Positions 11,496 through 24,760 of a stretch of DNA of 64,000 bases are shown here, in pieces. Position 1 is the first letter of the stretch, and each line of letters opens with the position of its first letter. A model generated the notes under the pieces. It was not told the DNA's origin and did no database searches. It worked only from the letters and a program-made list of their open reading frames with translations. The stretch covers positions 45,418,390-45,482,389 of the forward strand of contig NC_030384.2 in NCBI RefSeq assembly GCF_001625215.2, in the 5' to 3' direction. This DNA is from Daucus carota subsp. sativus. Taxonomy: Eukaryota; Streptophyta; Magnoliopsida; Apiales; Apiaceae. Both the position numbers and the translations under genes were made by a program.

Positions 11496-12257
11496 TATAT
11501 TGTATATTTTCATGTTAACGGGTTGCCGATGAGAAATAACCACAAATATCACTTAAATTAATGCAGCTAAGTGGTCAGTTAACTAAAAATAATTCTCCTA
11601 AAGAATCGGAAGCGAAACACTTATGCCAGGATGGAAAGAAACATATTCGGAGGAATAAATTGAGATTTCCAAGATTGTAGGATATGATGTAATTTTAGAT
11701 CGATCATAGCATAGAAATCATATACGAGAGAGTGTGAGGCTCTAAGTGTATCTATAGAGTAGTGAGAGAGATGAGAAGATAATTTGCGATGAACAGCGTC
11801 GAGATAGAGAGTGCAGAGGAGGCACCAGCATCAGCGGAAGCTGCGAGGATCACTAAGTCGAAATAACGGTAGTGCTAGCGACAACAACAATGATAAAAAC
11901 TCTTCATGATATTATTAAACCAGTACAGTATTGTTAAACAGGTGGTCTTGTGTGAAATTTGATAAGTTTAGTTACATTGGATTGAAAGATATTTTTGTAA
12001 ATTTTTTTATAATTTTTTTAAATAAATATTTTTTGTTAAATATCCTATTATATTTTTATTGTAAAACAGAAACTCATTTAATAAAGCGCGTGTTTGAGAT
12101 AATTTTAATTATTTATAAATTTCAAAATTAAGTTTATAGCTTCAGAAAAAAAATCTTAGATGCGATTTATTGTATTTCGATACAATTCATAGATTTAAAA
12201 AAAATAAAAATAAATTTATAGTTTAGGAGTCACTTAGCTCATTTTGACATAAGCTCA
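11496..12257. other. AT-rich spacer
   Basis: No supported gene. A short open frame at about 11790-11867 begins MNSVEIESAEEAPASAEAA and ends after 25 codons; it is compositionally odd for this spacer but has no recognised family. The rest is A/T-rich. Confidence 0.35.
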
Positions 12258-12267
12258 TCTAGAAAAC

Positions 12268-12805
12268 GGGTTAATTATCTAGTTGGTCACTAAAATGGGC
12301 TTAATGTATCAAGTTGGTCACTGAACTCAAAACGATATCAAGATGATCACTGAAGTGGCCATAAATATCAAAGAAGTCTTTGAAATATGAGTTCAAGCAA
12401 TAAAAAAATTATTTATAAAGTTTTACACATTATTTTTGAATGTTACCAAAATCAAATAAAAAGTTATGAATTCTAATATTTATAATAATATATTTAGATT
12501 TTATCAAGTTTATTTATTATTTATTTTTATTTAAAACAAGAAATTAACTATATAATAAAATATAAATAATAAATAAACTTAATAAAATATAATTTTATTA
12601 TTTTAAATACTAGAAGTCATAACCTTTTACTTGGTTTTGGTAACATTCAAAAATAATGTGTAAAATTTTATAAATAATATTTTTACTGCTCGAACTCATA
12701 TTTCAAGATACTTGTTTGATATTTATGACCACTTCAATATCGTTTTGAGTTCGTGACCAACTTGATACATTAAACCGACTTCGGTGACCAATCTATAATT
12801 AACCC
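12268..12805. mobile_element. Long-foldback Mutator-type MITE
   Basis: A 538-bp near-palindrome. The left arm starts GGGTTAATTATCTAGTTGG and the right arm ends in its complement ATAATTAACCC. Arms are about 240 bp. A 10-bp duplication TCTAGAAAAC is perfect (12258-12267 and 12806-12815). Structure and ends resemble the foldback at 3391-3894. Non-coding. Confidence 0.85.
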
Positions 12806-12885
12806 TCTAGAAAACTGATTTGTCAGGGAAAAATGACACTCCGATCAAAATAGACAAAAGAACTAAACAAAAAAGACCAGACAAA

Positions 12886-14008
12886 TTGATAACATTTGTC
12901 GTGAATGTCTTTATTTAATTTCAGTTCTTCCGTGTTTTGATTGAGGTGCCACTTTCACCTCATCAGGTACGACTGCTTCTTCGATCACCACCATCTCTCT
13001 TTCTCCACTTTTAGAATCTGCAGAAATCTATACCAAAGCGTACTTAAAACACACGTATTCTATAAGAGCCTTGCTAAAGTCGAACCAAAGTTGAAGCTTT
13101 GAAGTAACAAAGTGAAGATGGGTTTCTTCGATATTCTCTAGCAAGTAGCAATACAAACATATCCAGTTCTAAATTCGAGAAAGCTTCAGGTGATCACTTT
13201 CCCGAAAGCAAACGTTATTTTGCTATTGAGAATTTTGGTAATACTTGCTATTGCAGCTCTGTTTTTCAGATATCTCTTCATTTTTTTGTTTGTTACTTTC
13301 ATTTTTTGAGTGGAATTGCGAAAAGTGTTGACTTTAATCTTGTTTGTTTGTTTAATCCTTGTGTTTTGTTTGGTTTCGGTGTTTTTGGCGATTTTTCGTG
13401 CTACAAATGAGACGCTTCATTGTTCGTTTCAAATACGACGAGGCAACTTGACCGATAGCATAGCGATGGAGGCCGATGATGGCGGCGACGGCGGTTTCGG
13501 GACGGGATCCGGTTTCAGAAAGGCAAGCTTAATTGAAGGCATAAATTGTGCCTCGTAATTGAGGCTCGTAATTGTGCCTCGGGACGTTAATTTTGCCTCG
13601 TAATTGAGGGCGTTAATTGTGCCTATTTATTGAGGGCGTAAATTATGCCTCTTTATTGAGAGCGTTAATTGTGCCTTAATTAAGGACATTAATATCTTAT
13701 TATTATGCCTTAATTAAGAGCTTAATTGTCTCAATCATGAGTTATCATGATTGTGAGAATATTTTTATTTAATCTGTTAAATATATCGACTTATATTCTT
13801 CTTGTTTCTCTTGTTTTATTATTTTTAGGATTCTTGGAAGAAAACCGGTTTTTTCTTTTCGGACATTAAGGTTTTATTGTCTAAATTTCCCCGGTCATCT
13901 TGCATGTCCGACGGTTAGATAATAAGCTTTCTTGAATGAAAGAATTATCACGGTGAATTGCCGATGCTCGTTGAGATTTATTCTCATTTTCAAAAAAAAA
14001 AAAAAAAA
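12886..14008 (+). mobile_element. Poly-A retroposon (LINE-like or non-autonomous) with target duplication
   Basis: A run of about 20 A residues (13992-14012) ends the unit, and AAAAGACCAGACAAA occurs both just before it (12871-12885) and just after the A-run (to 14023). This is the signature of target-primed reverse transcription. The roughly 1.1-kb body shows no reverse transcriptase. It has a GC-richer patch near 13460-13530 (MEADDGGDGGFGTGSG in one frame) and degenerate short tandem repeats at about 13540-13700. It could be an internally deleted LINE, a non-autonomous derivative, or a retrocopy of an unrecognised transcript. Confidence 0.72.
13540..13700. repeat. Degenerate tandem repeat of about 25-28 bp
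   Basis: Imperfect repeats built on ATTGAGGGCGTTAATTGTGCC recur about five to six times, with shortened units near each edge. They lie inside the poly-A retroposon, before its 3' region. Confidence 0.6.
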
Positions 14009-14023
14009 AAAAGACCAGACAAA

Positions 14024-14517
14024 AGAAGCAAGGTAGCAAAAGGAAGCAACAGTTAAACTGCCGTCGGCGTTAATAAATGAATGTGCTCCTTTATTCATCA
14101 CGCTTACCTACTGAATATACTATGGACAATGGATTACTCCCAAGTCCTGCGTTTACTCCTAAGATGTTTTGGTAATAATTATTTCCTTTTGTGAATAACA
14201 ATTAATATAATATTTTTATTAAAAAGAAATTATAAATAATAGTTTTAATACATAATTAAAATATTATAATATACATGTAAAAAAACCGAAAATAAATATT
14301 TAAGAACGGAGTGAACATTGCTTTTCGAATTCCAAAACATTTATATTTGTATATTTTTGCCATTAAATAAACATATTAAGCTTGACCTAATTTGGAAATT
14401 TGTTTAATAATTTCCACTTACCAATTCACCAAAACCATCTTGTTATCTAAAGATTTCTTTCGTTATAAATTGTTGTTATGCATTCTCATCTATCAGCAAC
14501 TGAAGCTACTCGACATT
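14024..14517. other. Upstream region of the GT47 gene
   Basis: AT-rich promoter-side DNA. The coding frame stays open leftward to an ATG at 14392, but the extra 42 residues look like translated leader, so the region is treated as untranslated. Confidence 0.4.
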
Positions 14518-16016
14518 ATGCACTCCGCCGCCCCCACTCATTTTTCCGGCCGCCGGAAAATCACCACCTCAACCGGCGGCACGACCCCTCTTCAAATTTT
14601 ACAGACACTAAAATCAAAACCCAGAAGAACAAACATATGCAAATTACTAGCATTGCCTCTTCTACTAACACTTGTATTGTTACTCACTAAAGCAATGCTG
14701 ACACAATTACTTGTAGTTCAGATTCCAAAGCCAAAAGTACTCATAAGCAAAACCCCAAAGTTACAATCTTTAAATTCATCTTCATCACCATCAAATCCAA
14801 GAATCAAGAACTTAAACAGCCCTTATCATAATTGGGAGCTTTTTGCTGCTGATTATCAAGAAATGCAACAAAATTTTAAGATATTTGTGTATCCTGATGC
14901 CTACAACACTTCTTCCCCCTTTGCCAAAATCTTTGTTCCTTACCCAAAATCGAGTCTTTTTAATCCAAGTTCAAGGTCAAAAATTGGGAATTACTATAGT
15001 GAGCATGCCTTCAAGGCTGCTCTTTTGCAGAGTTCTTTGATCACCACAAGGCCTGAATCGGCACATTTTTTCTATATGCCTTTTTCAATCAATGCTATGC
15101 GATATGACCCTCGATTGCATTCGGAGAAGGCCATTGGGAATTTCGTGGGGGAATATGTTAGGAGAATTAGTCATGAGTTTGAGTACTGGAATGCTTCTGG
15201 AGGGGCTGATCATTTTTATTCATACTGTCATTCTGTGGGTCGAGAGGCGGCGTCTAGGCATAGGGGTTTGAGTAATAATGCTATCCAGGTCACTTGCTCG
15301 TCCAGTTACTTTCAGAGATTTTTTGTTGCGCATAAAGATGTTGGATTACCTCAGGTTTGGCCTCGTCAAGTACATGATCATGAATCTACAAATGCCAGGT
15401 ATCTGTGTTTGTCACTGTCTAAATTTCACCAGACATGTAAAACATGAGTATAAGTGGGAGATACTGTTTAATTTAAACCAAGTACCTTGTAACCTCCTGA
15501 AGATAAGTTGTTTTGATTGTTGAATGCAGGCCTAAACTTGTTTTCTTTGCTGGGAGAATACAAAACTCTCGTATCCGACAAGAAGTGGTAGCTCTGTGGA
15601 GCAATGATACTTCCATGGATATATATCCCGGAAATGCACCATATGCTTATGAAGAAGGATTTAAGCATAGCAAATACTGCCTCCACCTGAAAGGATACGA
15701 AGTAAACGCTGCAAGAATCAGTGATGCTATACACTATGGGTGCATCCCAGTTTTGTTTTCCAATTATTATGATCTACCATTCGCTAATGTTCTGGATTGG
15801 AGCAAGTTCTCAATCATCATGAATGAAGCAGACATTGTATCCTTAAAGAAGGTATTGTTGTCGGTACCAAGTGAAACTTACGAAAGCATGTACCAGAATC
15901 TGAAGTTAGTTAGGAGACACTTCAGATGGCATGAAACCCCAAGAAGTTATGACTCCTTTTACATGACAGCATACCAATTATGGCTGAGAAGAGGCTTACA
16001 GCGTTTGCCTTACTAG
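14518..16016 (+). CDS. Exostosin-family (GT47) probable glycosyltransferase
   Basis: Two exons, 14518-15398 and 15530-16016, encode 455 residues; the join makes Arg from AG|G. Plant GT47 proteins are Golgi type II membrane enzymes that transfer sugars onto cell-wall polysaccharides or glycoproteins; the donor and acceptor here cannot be told. Residues 1-41 are a basic cytosolic tail and about 42-67 (CKLLALPLLLTLVLLL...) the signal anchor. A Ser/Pro/Lys-rich stem follows. The exostosin domain starts near FKIFVYPDAY and includes ESAHFFYMPFS, GADHFYSYCHSVGREA, CSSSYF..FVAHKDVGLPQVWP, FFAGRIQNSRIRQEV and YCLHLKGYEVNAARISDAIHYGCIPVLFSNYYDLPF. The DHF motif is followed by CHSVG where many relatives have HDxG-type residues. 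An in-frame ATG 42 codons upstream (14392) is possible but its extension is not family-like. The gene converges with the START-domain gene. Confidence 0.9.
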
Positions 16017-16517
16017 TTGCTCAATCAACCTTTGGCTCTCAGGTTGTTTAAACTTCTATCAGCAACATACAAATGATAGTCAGCAGCTATATCTTAGCAG
16101 AATTCAGAAGACAATGGTCACAATGCTTTCAAATAGTATATATTTGTAATATATAATTGCTTAGAATTGAATGGATCCTCGAAGTAGAGATCAGTGTTCA
16201 ATGTGTCGGCCTTTTAAGGATTTAGTGATAGCGTAATGGTAAATGTGTATCTTCTCCCCTCTTCCAGTCATGACAAAGGTCATGACTTCATAAATTACAA
16301 TTACCCTCTTTAAGAAAGTTGTTTTTGCCTTTATAAAATAAAATTGTGCAAGTGTTGCACCCTCAGGTTTCTTCATTATCTGTGTACAATTCATAATCTG
16401 ACATCTAAGAAAATATATGTGACTTTGCGCCCAATATCTTATTTTTTTTTAAAGTAGCTCATACTAGTTTATACAGCATTCTTCCGATAAAAAACTATAT
16501 AACTTAAATATAAAGTC
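16017..16517. other. Convergent 3' spacer
   Basis: About 500 bp between the stop codons of two converging genes. It should hold both 3' untranslated regions. No additional gene or repeat seen. Confidence 0.45.
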
Positions 16518-19500
16518 TCAAACCATTTGCTGCCCAGACATAAAGTACCAGCAGCATTGCCTTCTTTTCTTGGACTTTTTTCTTGTCAAAGTATTTTCAC
16601 TGATGCCATTTGTTTTAGCATGAGTTGTGGTTTCCCCGTCACTTACCTTCTCCAGAACTGCAGCCTCTATTGTTTGATCCACCGAAGGACCTGAAACAGT
16701 TTTCTGGGGAGCCTCGGCTAGATTTTTAATATCTCTTTCCACTGAGATTGGTGCTGTCATGTCTTGATTTGCTACTTTTGCTGAAGGTGAAGTTATAACC
16801 CTGGAAAGAAATTAAAAATATTAGTTTCGTCTACTAATAGAATTCCACAAGTACTGGCTGACAAGTAAATGGATTATTATAGTTCAGCTTGAACCCAGAA
16901 CTCATAATTCTCATCAAATTAGAATATAATATATACAGGAATAAATGGAAAGGAAGAAGTTGTGGGTAGAGTTGTTTGATTGTCACTTTTAAACTACCAA
17001 AGCACACATTATTCAAATGCTAGTAGAATAGTAGTTAATCTCAAAAAAGCCATAGCAATAGCATGATGAACTAAAGGGCCTAATTAGCAATGTTCCAAGT
17101 GTATCGTAATTTCTAAATTAAATTATCAGGAGCACTAAGCTTCAGAATCAGATGCTCTAAATTTTTATATAATCGACTCTGTGTACGTGCCAAAGAGAAG
17201 GTTAGAACTGTCACTTTGTTCATTCTGTGTGTAAAAATCTTTTACTGGAATACTCTGTAGAAAGTTAATAGCTGTAGAAATTTGTAAATATAAACTCAAA
17301 TTAAGGAAGGAGGCAGAGCAACCATGAGAAAATACTAAATTTAAACATTTACACTGAAATGTAATTTCATTTTTTATCTTTTACTTAAATATAAGACTGT
17401 ACTTACGACTAGTATTATATGTAATCCATGACAAGGCCACCTTTTACAAGTAATCAAGAACTTAAAATAGTAGGGGACTATGTTTAGAAATTTAAGAAAA
17501 AACAAAAGCAAGCGATTTATGTTTTACGATTTTTAAACTAGTGTGACATGTTATAATATAAAAGTAAATTTGATCAGCGATTGTCATTTATTTTCTTCAC
17601 TAAAACTTGAATTTTCTCTCCTGAGACGCATCATGCATCACATGGAGAACTCTTTTTCTGGTTAAATTTCATTAAATGAAGATAATACCTGGTGCCATTA
17701 CTGCGAAAACTGTTTGCTTTATGTGAGATGGTCACGCCACAATCTCCGTCACTTGGACAACCTTGGTTATCTTCTGCAAGCTTTAGTTCTCTCCCAGTAT
17801 TTTCTAAATTTAGTAACTTTCCACCAAAAGTTGCAGGCAAAAACCTAGTTTCAGGAGTACGTCCATATTCACGAAATATAGAAATGGCCTTCTCCAGAAT
17901 GCCCAGAGCTTGATCAACCTCAGAGCTAATAACTACTTTCTTTTTCTTCTTGTTAAAACACTCTTCAACAACTTGACTAGATAAAGAGGTATATGTTTCT
18001 TTACTTTCCCCTTCTATGGACCTACTATGTGCAATTTCTTCTTCCTCAATCTCTTGAATTTCACCATTAACTTTATTATCCACAATTACCGGAGTATCTG
18101 GGCTAAATTTCGTTATATGACCATTTGGAAGAACCTCATTATCCATTTCTCTCCCATCGGCCTGAAAAGTTATAACATCATGATCTGCAGGTGGAACATG
18201 TGTGTCACATTTGAGTTCTATTGGTTCCAGTACTTCCTCAACTGACTTTTCTGAATAAAGAGCTTCACGTATTTTAGCGTACAATGGATCTTTCAAGGCC
18301 TTGGCAAAATCTTCATCACCCTTAGAGACAGAAGCAACTTCCTGGACAAGAGCCATAAAGAAAAAAGGCACAATAAAGAGCCAATAGATGTATGATTTGT
18401 CTAAACATAAGGTTGAGTTCGAGGGGTTATCTTAACATTTGGCATGACAGGCTGGGACAAAAAATAATTGCTAGACCCATGTAAACAATCTTTTAATCTC
18501 ATAATTTGGTTTACATCTCAACAATTTATGGCTTATTCAAGCAAAAAGTATTTAAATTCATGAATCCAGAAAATAAAGAAAGAGAACTTATATGGCAGAT
18601 AAATGTGAGAGGATTTGTGACATAGAAATACCGGATAAAGGTGTTGAATGTGCTAATATAATCAATCATAAAGCCAAATAGCTACCATTTAAAATGCATC
18701 AAGATAAAAGATCATGATTAATTAGTAATACCTTTTGATAGAGTCTGAAACCGCTACCTATGAGCTGCCTCGAGATAAAATTGATAAATGCTGGAGGAAC
18801 AAAGTCCACCTTTACATCCATGTTAACTATTGTCCTGGAATGTTGAGAAAATCAGCACCATAGCAGTAGACAAACTGAACATTTTGATGCTCATTTTGGG
18901 ATCATGTTTCAGATTATGTTCATAAAACGACGCAATTAAGAGCCTCTGACCTGTGAGGTTTCGTCATGGTTGCATAATCATAATAATAAAAGAACTCTTG
19001 GTCCTTTCTCATTAGCCACTCTTGATGCAGGAAAGCGTTAAAGAATGCCCAAAGAGACTATTATTTATCTATAATTTGATTACTAATTAATTATTTGTGT
19101 ACAGAACTTAGGTTAATTTACTCAAGACTCTTGTATTCAAAGCTAACCAAGATATGATTAGTACTTCCCCTACATTATAAATCTACAATGGACAACCAGG
19201 ACTACTTGTGTATCTTTCCTTACCAGGAAAAAGTACAAATGGTCTTTAAGATTGTCATTACTCATATCTTGTTGAATCCCAAGATACCAAAAGATTAACA
19301 TGTGGCTTCAATATGATTTTAATAATGAATATTAAGGATTGTCCATTAAAATGTTAGCCAACAAAGAAGAGTTTGCATTTCCATAAGGCTTATATTTGTT
19401 ATTATGCTAGTAAGATCCACTTTAATTTCATTCATTATTGACTGATACTAAACTTTGCCATCTCTAAGCATGCTAAGAGTTTATTAATTGATACTAAAAA

Positions 19501-21745
19501 GTACAAGCCAAAAGTATGTAGATCTGACATGAACAGACCGCAGGTCCAATGGATGTACCCTAGTTCTATGAAGTGCACTAAAAAGTTAACCTAGAAACCA
19601 TACAGGATATGCTAGCAACTGCAGAAACTTTTGCAGCTATATCTGGTTGTATAAAACAAACCCGATTTCAGGCAAAACCCAACTTATACCAAGACAATCT
19701 ACTTCTCAAACTACAATTTTTACACATTTCAATTCAAACAGCCTACCTATCAAATCCCATGCAATTGGCCTAAGTAGGGACAACATGTTACATAGTTTCT
19801 TCTGATGCTACTTCTATATTAAATCAGAACTGATGTTGCATGAGGATTTACTAAATATTGCTTAAATATCACATTGGACCAGAAATATATTAAAATATTG
19901 GTATAAAACACGGCTTGAAGCCAGAATGGGCATGTTAGTAGTTTTCCTGCATCTAGCACAAGGGTTCTTGTTTTCCCTAAAGGTATCATATATTCATATA
20001 ACCATATATATTAATAAGCTATCTAGTGATCTTTTTTCATCCAAAAAGTAAAACAGAAAGAAAGACTGTCATCGTTCACACCAGTTGGAAATTCACAGCT
20101 ATGCTTAAAAAAATATCTTATAATGAAAAATAGGTTTGGCTTTATTATTTGCATATGTCCACCACCAATATGGTCTGTGGACTTCTTCCTGGAATGCACC
20201 GATCACAGAGCTCTCCATAAATAATACAAGAAAGTAACTTAAAGATCTCACCGAAAGTAGCTTCTTCCATCAGATACTTTTTGTAGAGCAAAACCTCCCA
20301 CGATATCAACCCTTACAGCCTCTGAGTCAGGTAATCCGTCTCTACTGAACCCATGAGTACTTACATTGATGCTTTCCAAGTCCGAGATCTAGAGGGAAAC
20401 ATGAAATAATATACATGGATAAGATCAATTCTGTTACAGCTGATGCCGCTGCATTATCATATAATAGAAACATTTTGTAGACAGGAAGGGGAAAAAGAAG
20501 TTAATTTAGTTAGTAAGCCAAACATTTAGCTTAGTACCGAGGTAAGAAGCACAATAACAATATCATCTTGGAAGTACTCCAACACAAAGTAATGCACCAG
20601 AGCCTCTCTTGCTGACAGTGGCCATGGAATCTTCATTCTTTCTTCCAAGAATCAGAGAAGTGTATTAGTATATCAGTGGTGGTGCTAATATTCTTGAAAA
20701 TATCTTAACACTGTAGTACAATACCTCACAAAAGATATCTGCTCACTGATTCCCACTTTTTGTACACATTCAGTAGTTACAAGTTTAAAAGGTGGAAAAA
20801 TAGACTGAGGCCACCTGCAACAACAATTTAGTGCATCTTAAAAACATGAATAGAATTTTTTATAGAAATGGGCTAACACGTGGCTGTTGTTGTCTTATAT
20901 AACATATAGAAAGTGATAACAGTCACTATAAAAATGGTTGTTTTTTTTACCATTTTTTGTACAGGTTTGATTCCATTGAGATGCATAAACCTACATAATT
21001 AAGCATTTAAACTTCAATAATCATTTTAAAAGTCCTGCAGAAAGTGACACCTCAACTTAAAACCTGCCTATATAAAAGTAATTAAATAACTCATTTGACT
21101 TACATATATCTAGAGGCCCATCTATATAGCCTTCAACAAGCAGTGTATGATACGGACTGCCTTCAGGTCCTTCGCGGTACATAACACGATACTCTTCCGT
21201 ATCCTGTTTAACCTTTCAAAAGATAACGATTTCATTTAGTTTCAATGAAAACCTACAACTCGATTTCTGCTTGCAAAAATATGATAAAGCCATTCGTACT
21301 TTAACACAACTCGCAATAATCAGTCATTACGTAGGAGACAAATGTTGGTTCTTAATGGTTCTCAGTTAAGGTTCTACACATGGAAATAAGATAGCATACT
21401 TTCCAGTCATCACGAGTTCCACTCCTTTTTGCTTGATCATTACCCACAGAAGCACTCCTTAGCATATCAAGAAAGTTTGATACTTCCTTGGTTCTTCTAT
21501 CCACCACATCATCAATATATGCTGAATAACAAAAATCATATCAATACATGTAATGGCTGGAACATGACAGTATAAAGCAGTGGTAATACCTATTCTGAAA
21601 TTTTACCTCCAAGTCCACTGCTTGATGAGGAAATTATTTGATTTTTAACAAGTGCCTTAAGTCTTTCCTTGTCTGTAAGGTCATCAGAAGCCAGTGCCTT
21701 GTCTAGCCTCTCTCTGTACTGTGCGATGTTGTGTTTTCCCCCCAT
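16518..21745 (-). CDS. START-domain lipid-binding protein (At3g13062-like)
   Basis: Ten exons (21745-21607, 21521-21400, 21203-21104, 20990-20951, 20814-20725, 20637-20538, 20388-20252, 18834-18732, 18341-17689, 16800-16518) encode 588 residues and all phases agree. The family is annotated as polyketide cyclase/dehydrase and lipid-transport (START) proteins and is thought to bind hydrophobic ligands; the ligand is unknown. The N-terminus MGGKHNIAQYRERLDKALAS leads to START strands (YRVMYREGPEGSPYHTLLVEGYIDGPLD, WWPQSIFPPFKLV, KIPWPLSAREALVHYFVLEYFQDD, VNMDVKVDFVPPAFINFISRQLIG) over about 85-277. A 40-nt microexon (CLCISMESNLYKKW) is needed to keep frame. Exon 9 encodes a long acidic linker and a helix SSEVDQALGILEKAISIFREYG; the end is basic then Cys/aromatic (KKSKKRRQCCWYF). 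A likely 5' untranslated exon ends at a GTAAGT donor at 22774. Confidence 0.88.
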
Positions 21746-22774
21746 CTACGCATTTCCAAGTAACAAGAAACAGCCTTTGCAGAACCAAGATCTAAAGCAT
21801 ATATATACGAACTGAAAGAAAATGAATCATTAAGCCTAGGTAGTTTTTGATACAGGGCATCTGAACATTGACTAAAAAAGTGTGCCTAAAAATGTTACAC
21901 AAGCATTTCTGGAAATGAGAAACAGATATATAACCCAAATTGTAAGCCAGGGAACTAAATAGTAACTTGGTAAAGTACTGCTCTGAACTCGAAAATGAGT
22001 GCACTACAGAAAACAATAGATTGTTTCCTAAAATAATTTGAAGTAGCCAATAAATGCTTTAGAACCATAAACATAACCTCAATTAGACATTAACAATCTA
22101 CTAGTATTAGCTGCATACAGTTTTGCTTGTACATTCGTATAACGCCTGGTTGCAAAGAATTGAAAAGACTTGAAAGAGTACACACAACAGATCAAAACCT
22201 CTACTGAGAAAACTTAAACAATTTGTGAAGTATCATATCAGCTAGCTTCTTTGAAAACACATAAAACATTGAAGCAGAAAACTATTTCGGACTCATAAAG
22301 ACATGTCGACAAAATCAATGATCATTAGCTATTTATGCACCAAAGCAAATATGTGTATCCCATCAACAATATGCCAAATTCATCAAAAGTCTGGACGGGA
22401 TTTTAGAAACCTAAGAACCAGAGATGAGCTTGGTATTATTCAATGTACATTAATAAGAAAGACTACAGATGGACATCAATATGAACAAATTAGACTTAAC
22501 AAGGGGGACATTAAGACTTCCAAATTTATACAGTAATTGTTGATCAAATACTTAATCATCACATCATAAAAACCTTCTAACTATTCCCGGTACTCTTCTC
22601 CCATATTAAAGCCAAAGATAACTTCAAAAAATCAAGAAAACCTCGTATTCAAAGCTTAAAACAAACATTTTAAATGACTCCACACCTTAATCATCACATA
22701 AAACAGATTCAATTCAATCAACACACACACTTTTAAGCCAAAAAATCAAATACCATCGAAGCAAAAAGACTTAC

Positions 22775-23060
22775 TTTGCTAGCTAATCAAACAGCACTCT
22801 GCTGGAAACCAAGAGCTGTCAAGAAAAAGCAAAAAGGGTATTAAAAGGGAGAGGTAGTTGCAGAGATCTCAATAAAAGAGAATGATTACAACTTTACAAG
22901 ATAAGCTTATATAAAAAGATGTATGCACAGAGCTATAAGAAAGAAAGATGAAGAAACAACATGGGGGTATTCTTGAACTTAACGAATCAGCAGACAAGCT
23001 GCGGTACTATCGATACCGTATCACAACTAACGTTTGAGAAACAAACGCACCTTTTATTTA
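22775..23060 (-). other. Probable 5' untranslated exon of the START-domain gene
   Basis: On the minus strand a consensus GTAAGT donor (22769-22774) follows a stretch with no long frame, and an acceptor-like TTCTGCAAAG lies just upstream of the START gene ATG. A roughly 1-kb leader intron is therefore likely. The 5' limit is a guess. Confidence 0.4.
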
Positions 23061-24758
23061 AGGGCTGAACTAAAAGGAAGTACACAAAAGTTACAGAGTT
23101 GACATACTATTCCCTGTCCTAACGAATGATAAATTATAAATGATTCATGTGTAGGGCTTTTTTATATCAAGCTAATCAGCAGCTAAGCTTTATGTCCTGA
23201 TTGTTCTTACTTCTTTAGATTTAGGTGTTTTTAAGGTATACAAAGGTCTCGAGTCTCGATGGAACTTAAAAACAAGGGAATATCTGTTTTTTTTTAAACA
23301 GTTTTTCTATTAATTAGTCAGAAAATAAAAAAAACCTGTTGTGAGATTTAACAAATGATTTTTCGTGATGGAAAATTGTTGTCACATTCTGTAACAGCAA
23401 TAGAAACGGTGTCTGATTTCTTTTGGAAATGACGGAAATTCAAACACTATAATGTTTTACTTTGTGCTCAATGAATTTCAAATACATCCTTGAATATTAC
23501 GATCGCCTTTTTTTTTATGTCTATTATATTATATTTATTTATCTTGTAATGATGTCTTTTATTATTTTGAAATTTCTTTCTCTAATCTAGACATTACCAG
23601 TTATTATATTACATCAAATTATCAAAAATTTGAGATTGATCCGATTTTAATATATTATTAATATTAAGTTATTATACTAGAGGAGCAGAGGTACTTTGGA
23701 TATTTATAATACAATTGTATAAAGAGATTAGAAAATTTCAAATCTGCTCGGTTTTTTGAATTTGCAGGAAACATTGCATATTAAATTATTTCAAATTTCA
23801 AGACATAGAAACTCTTTGTAAGGCAAGACATGCAATTGGTGTGAGCAACGGAACGTACCGTGATTTATTATCCGAGTATTTTTGTGGGATACGCAAACAT
23901 GAACGGACGCGCCGGAAGAGCGTGAGAGCTGGTTGTCGATAGAAATTTTCTTTTTTTTTTCCAAGATGTCGATAGAATTATTAATTAGCGAAATACCTAC
24001 TACAATTGGCAGAGCAAGACAGCAAGCAAGAAGGTGACTCGTTCAATTACTCCTGCAGTGGATTGTGGAGCCTCACATAGTCACAACTCACACCCAGTAT
24101 CTCTTTTACCTTTTATTTTGGTCACAGTTTTGACGTGAAGTATACATTTATATAGTTTCGTAATTAATTTTACAAAGAAACCAAAATTAGATACATATAT
24201 TTCATCCTTTGTTAAAAATATCAAATAGATTATAAATTATATTTTGTATGGATATTAAAATACGGATCAATTTACTAAAATTTTAATTCATTAATACTAA
24301 AAAATTAATAACGTGAAAAAGAATAATTTAATTAATCTTCAATTTACTGATAATAAAATAGTAATAAATTTAGATTATAAATAATAAATTCCCAACCAAT
24401 TTACACCAATATGAGACAATTAAATAATAGAGTTATAAAATCGAGCTGTCTACTTCTGATCAGTTTTGAAAGTAAAGTTGAACCCCTGACGATTATTATG
24501 TTGTCATTCATAAAGTTGAAGGAAAATTGGATACAGCCCCACCCCCACTCCCACAACATCTATTATTTCCACACTTGCACGTTGCAGGCCATCTCTGACC
24601 CACGCTTCTCCTGTGGATAATACAAATCGACCTATTATATTCGATATTTGACCGTAATCAGTCAAAAATATAAAAAAAAAAAGGACACTGATTCATGTCT
24701 GATTTAAATATTATACTCAAATCTACGGTTGTATGCTGAATTTCAGGCCTCAGTTTAA
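23061..24758. other. Divergent intergenic region, left part
   Basis: Upstream DNA of the minus-strand START gene. AT-rich with T-runs (23500-23515, 23945-23960). No gene or bordered element was recognised. Confidence 0.4.
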
Positions 24759-24760
24759 TA

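Noticed and set aside
13310-13558. 82-codon frame with a hydrophobic start
   Set aside because: Lies inside the poly-A retroposon and shows no known domain; described there.
14392-14517. Longer N-terminus for the GT47 protein
   Set aside because: The extra 42 residues precede a normal basic tail and anchor and look like translated leader.
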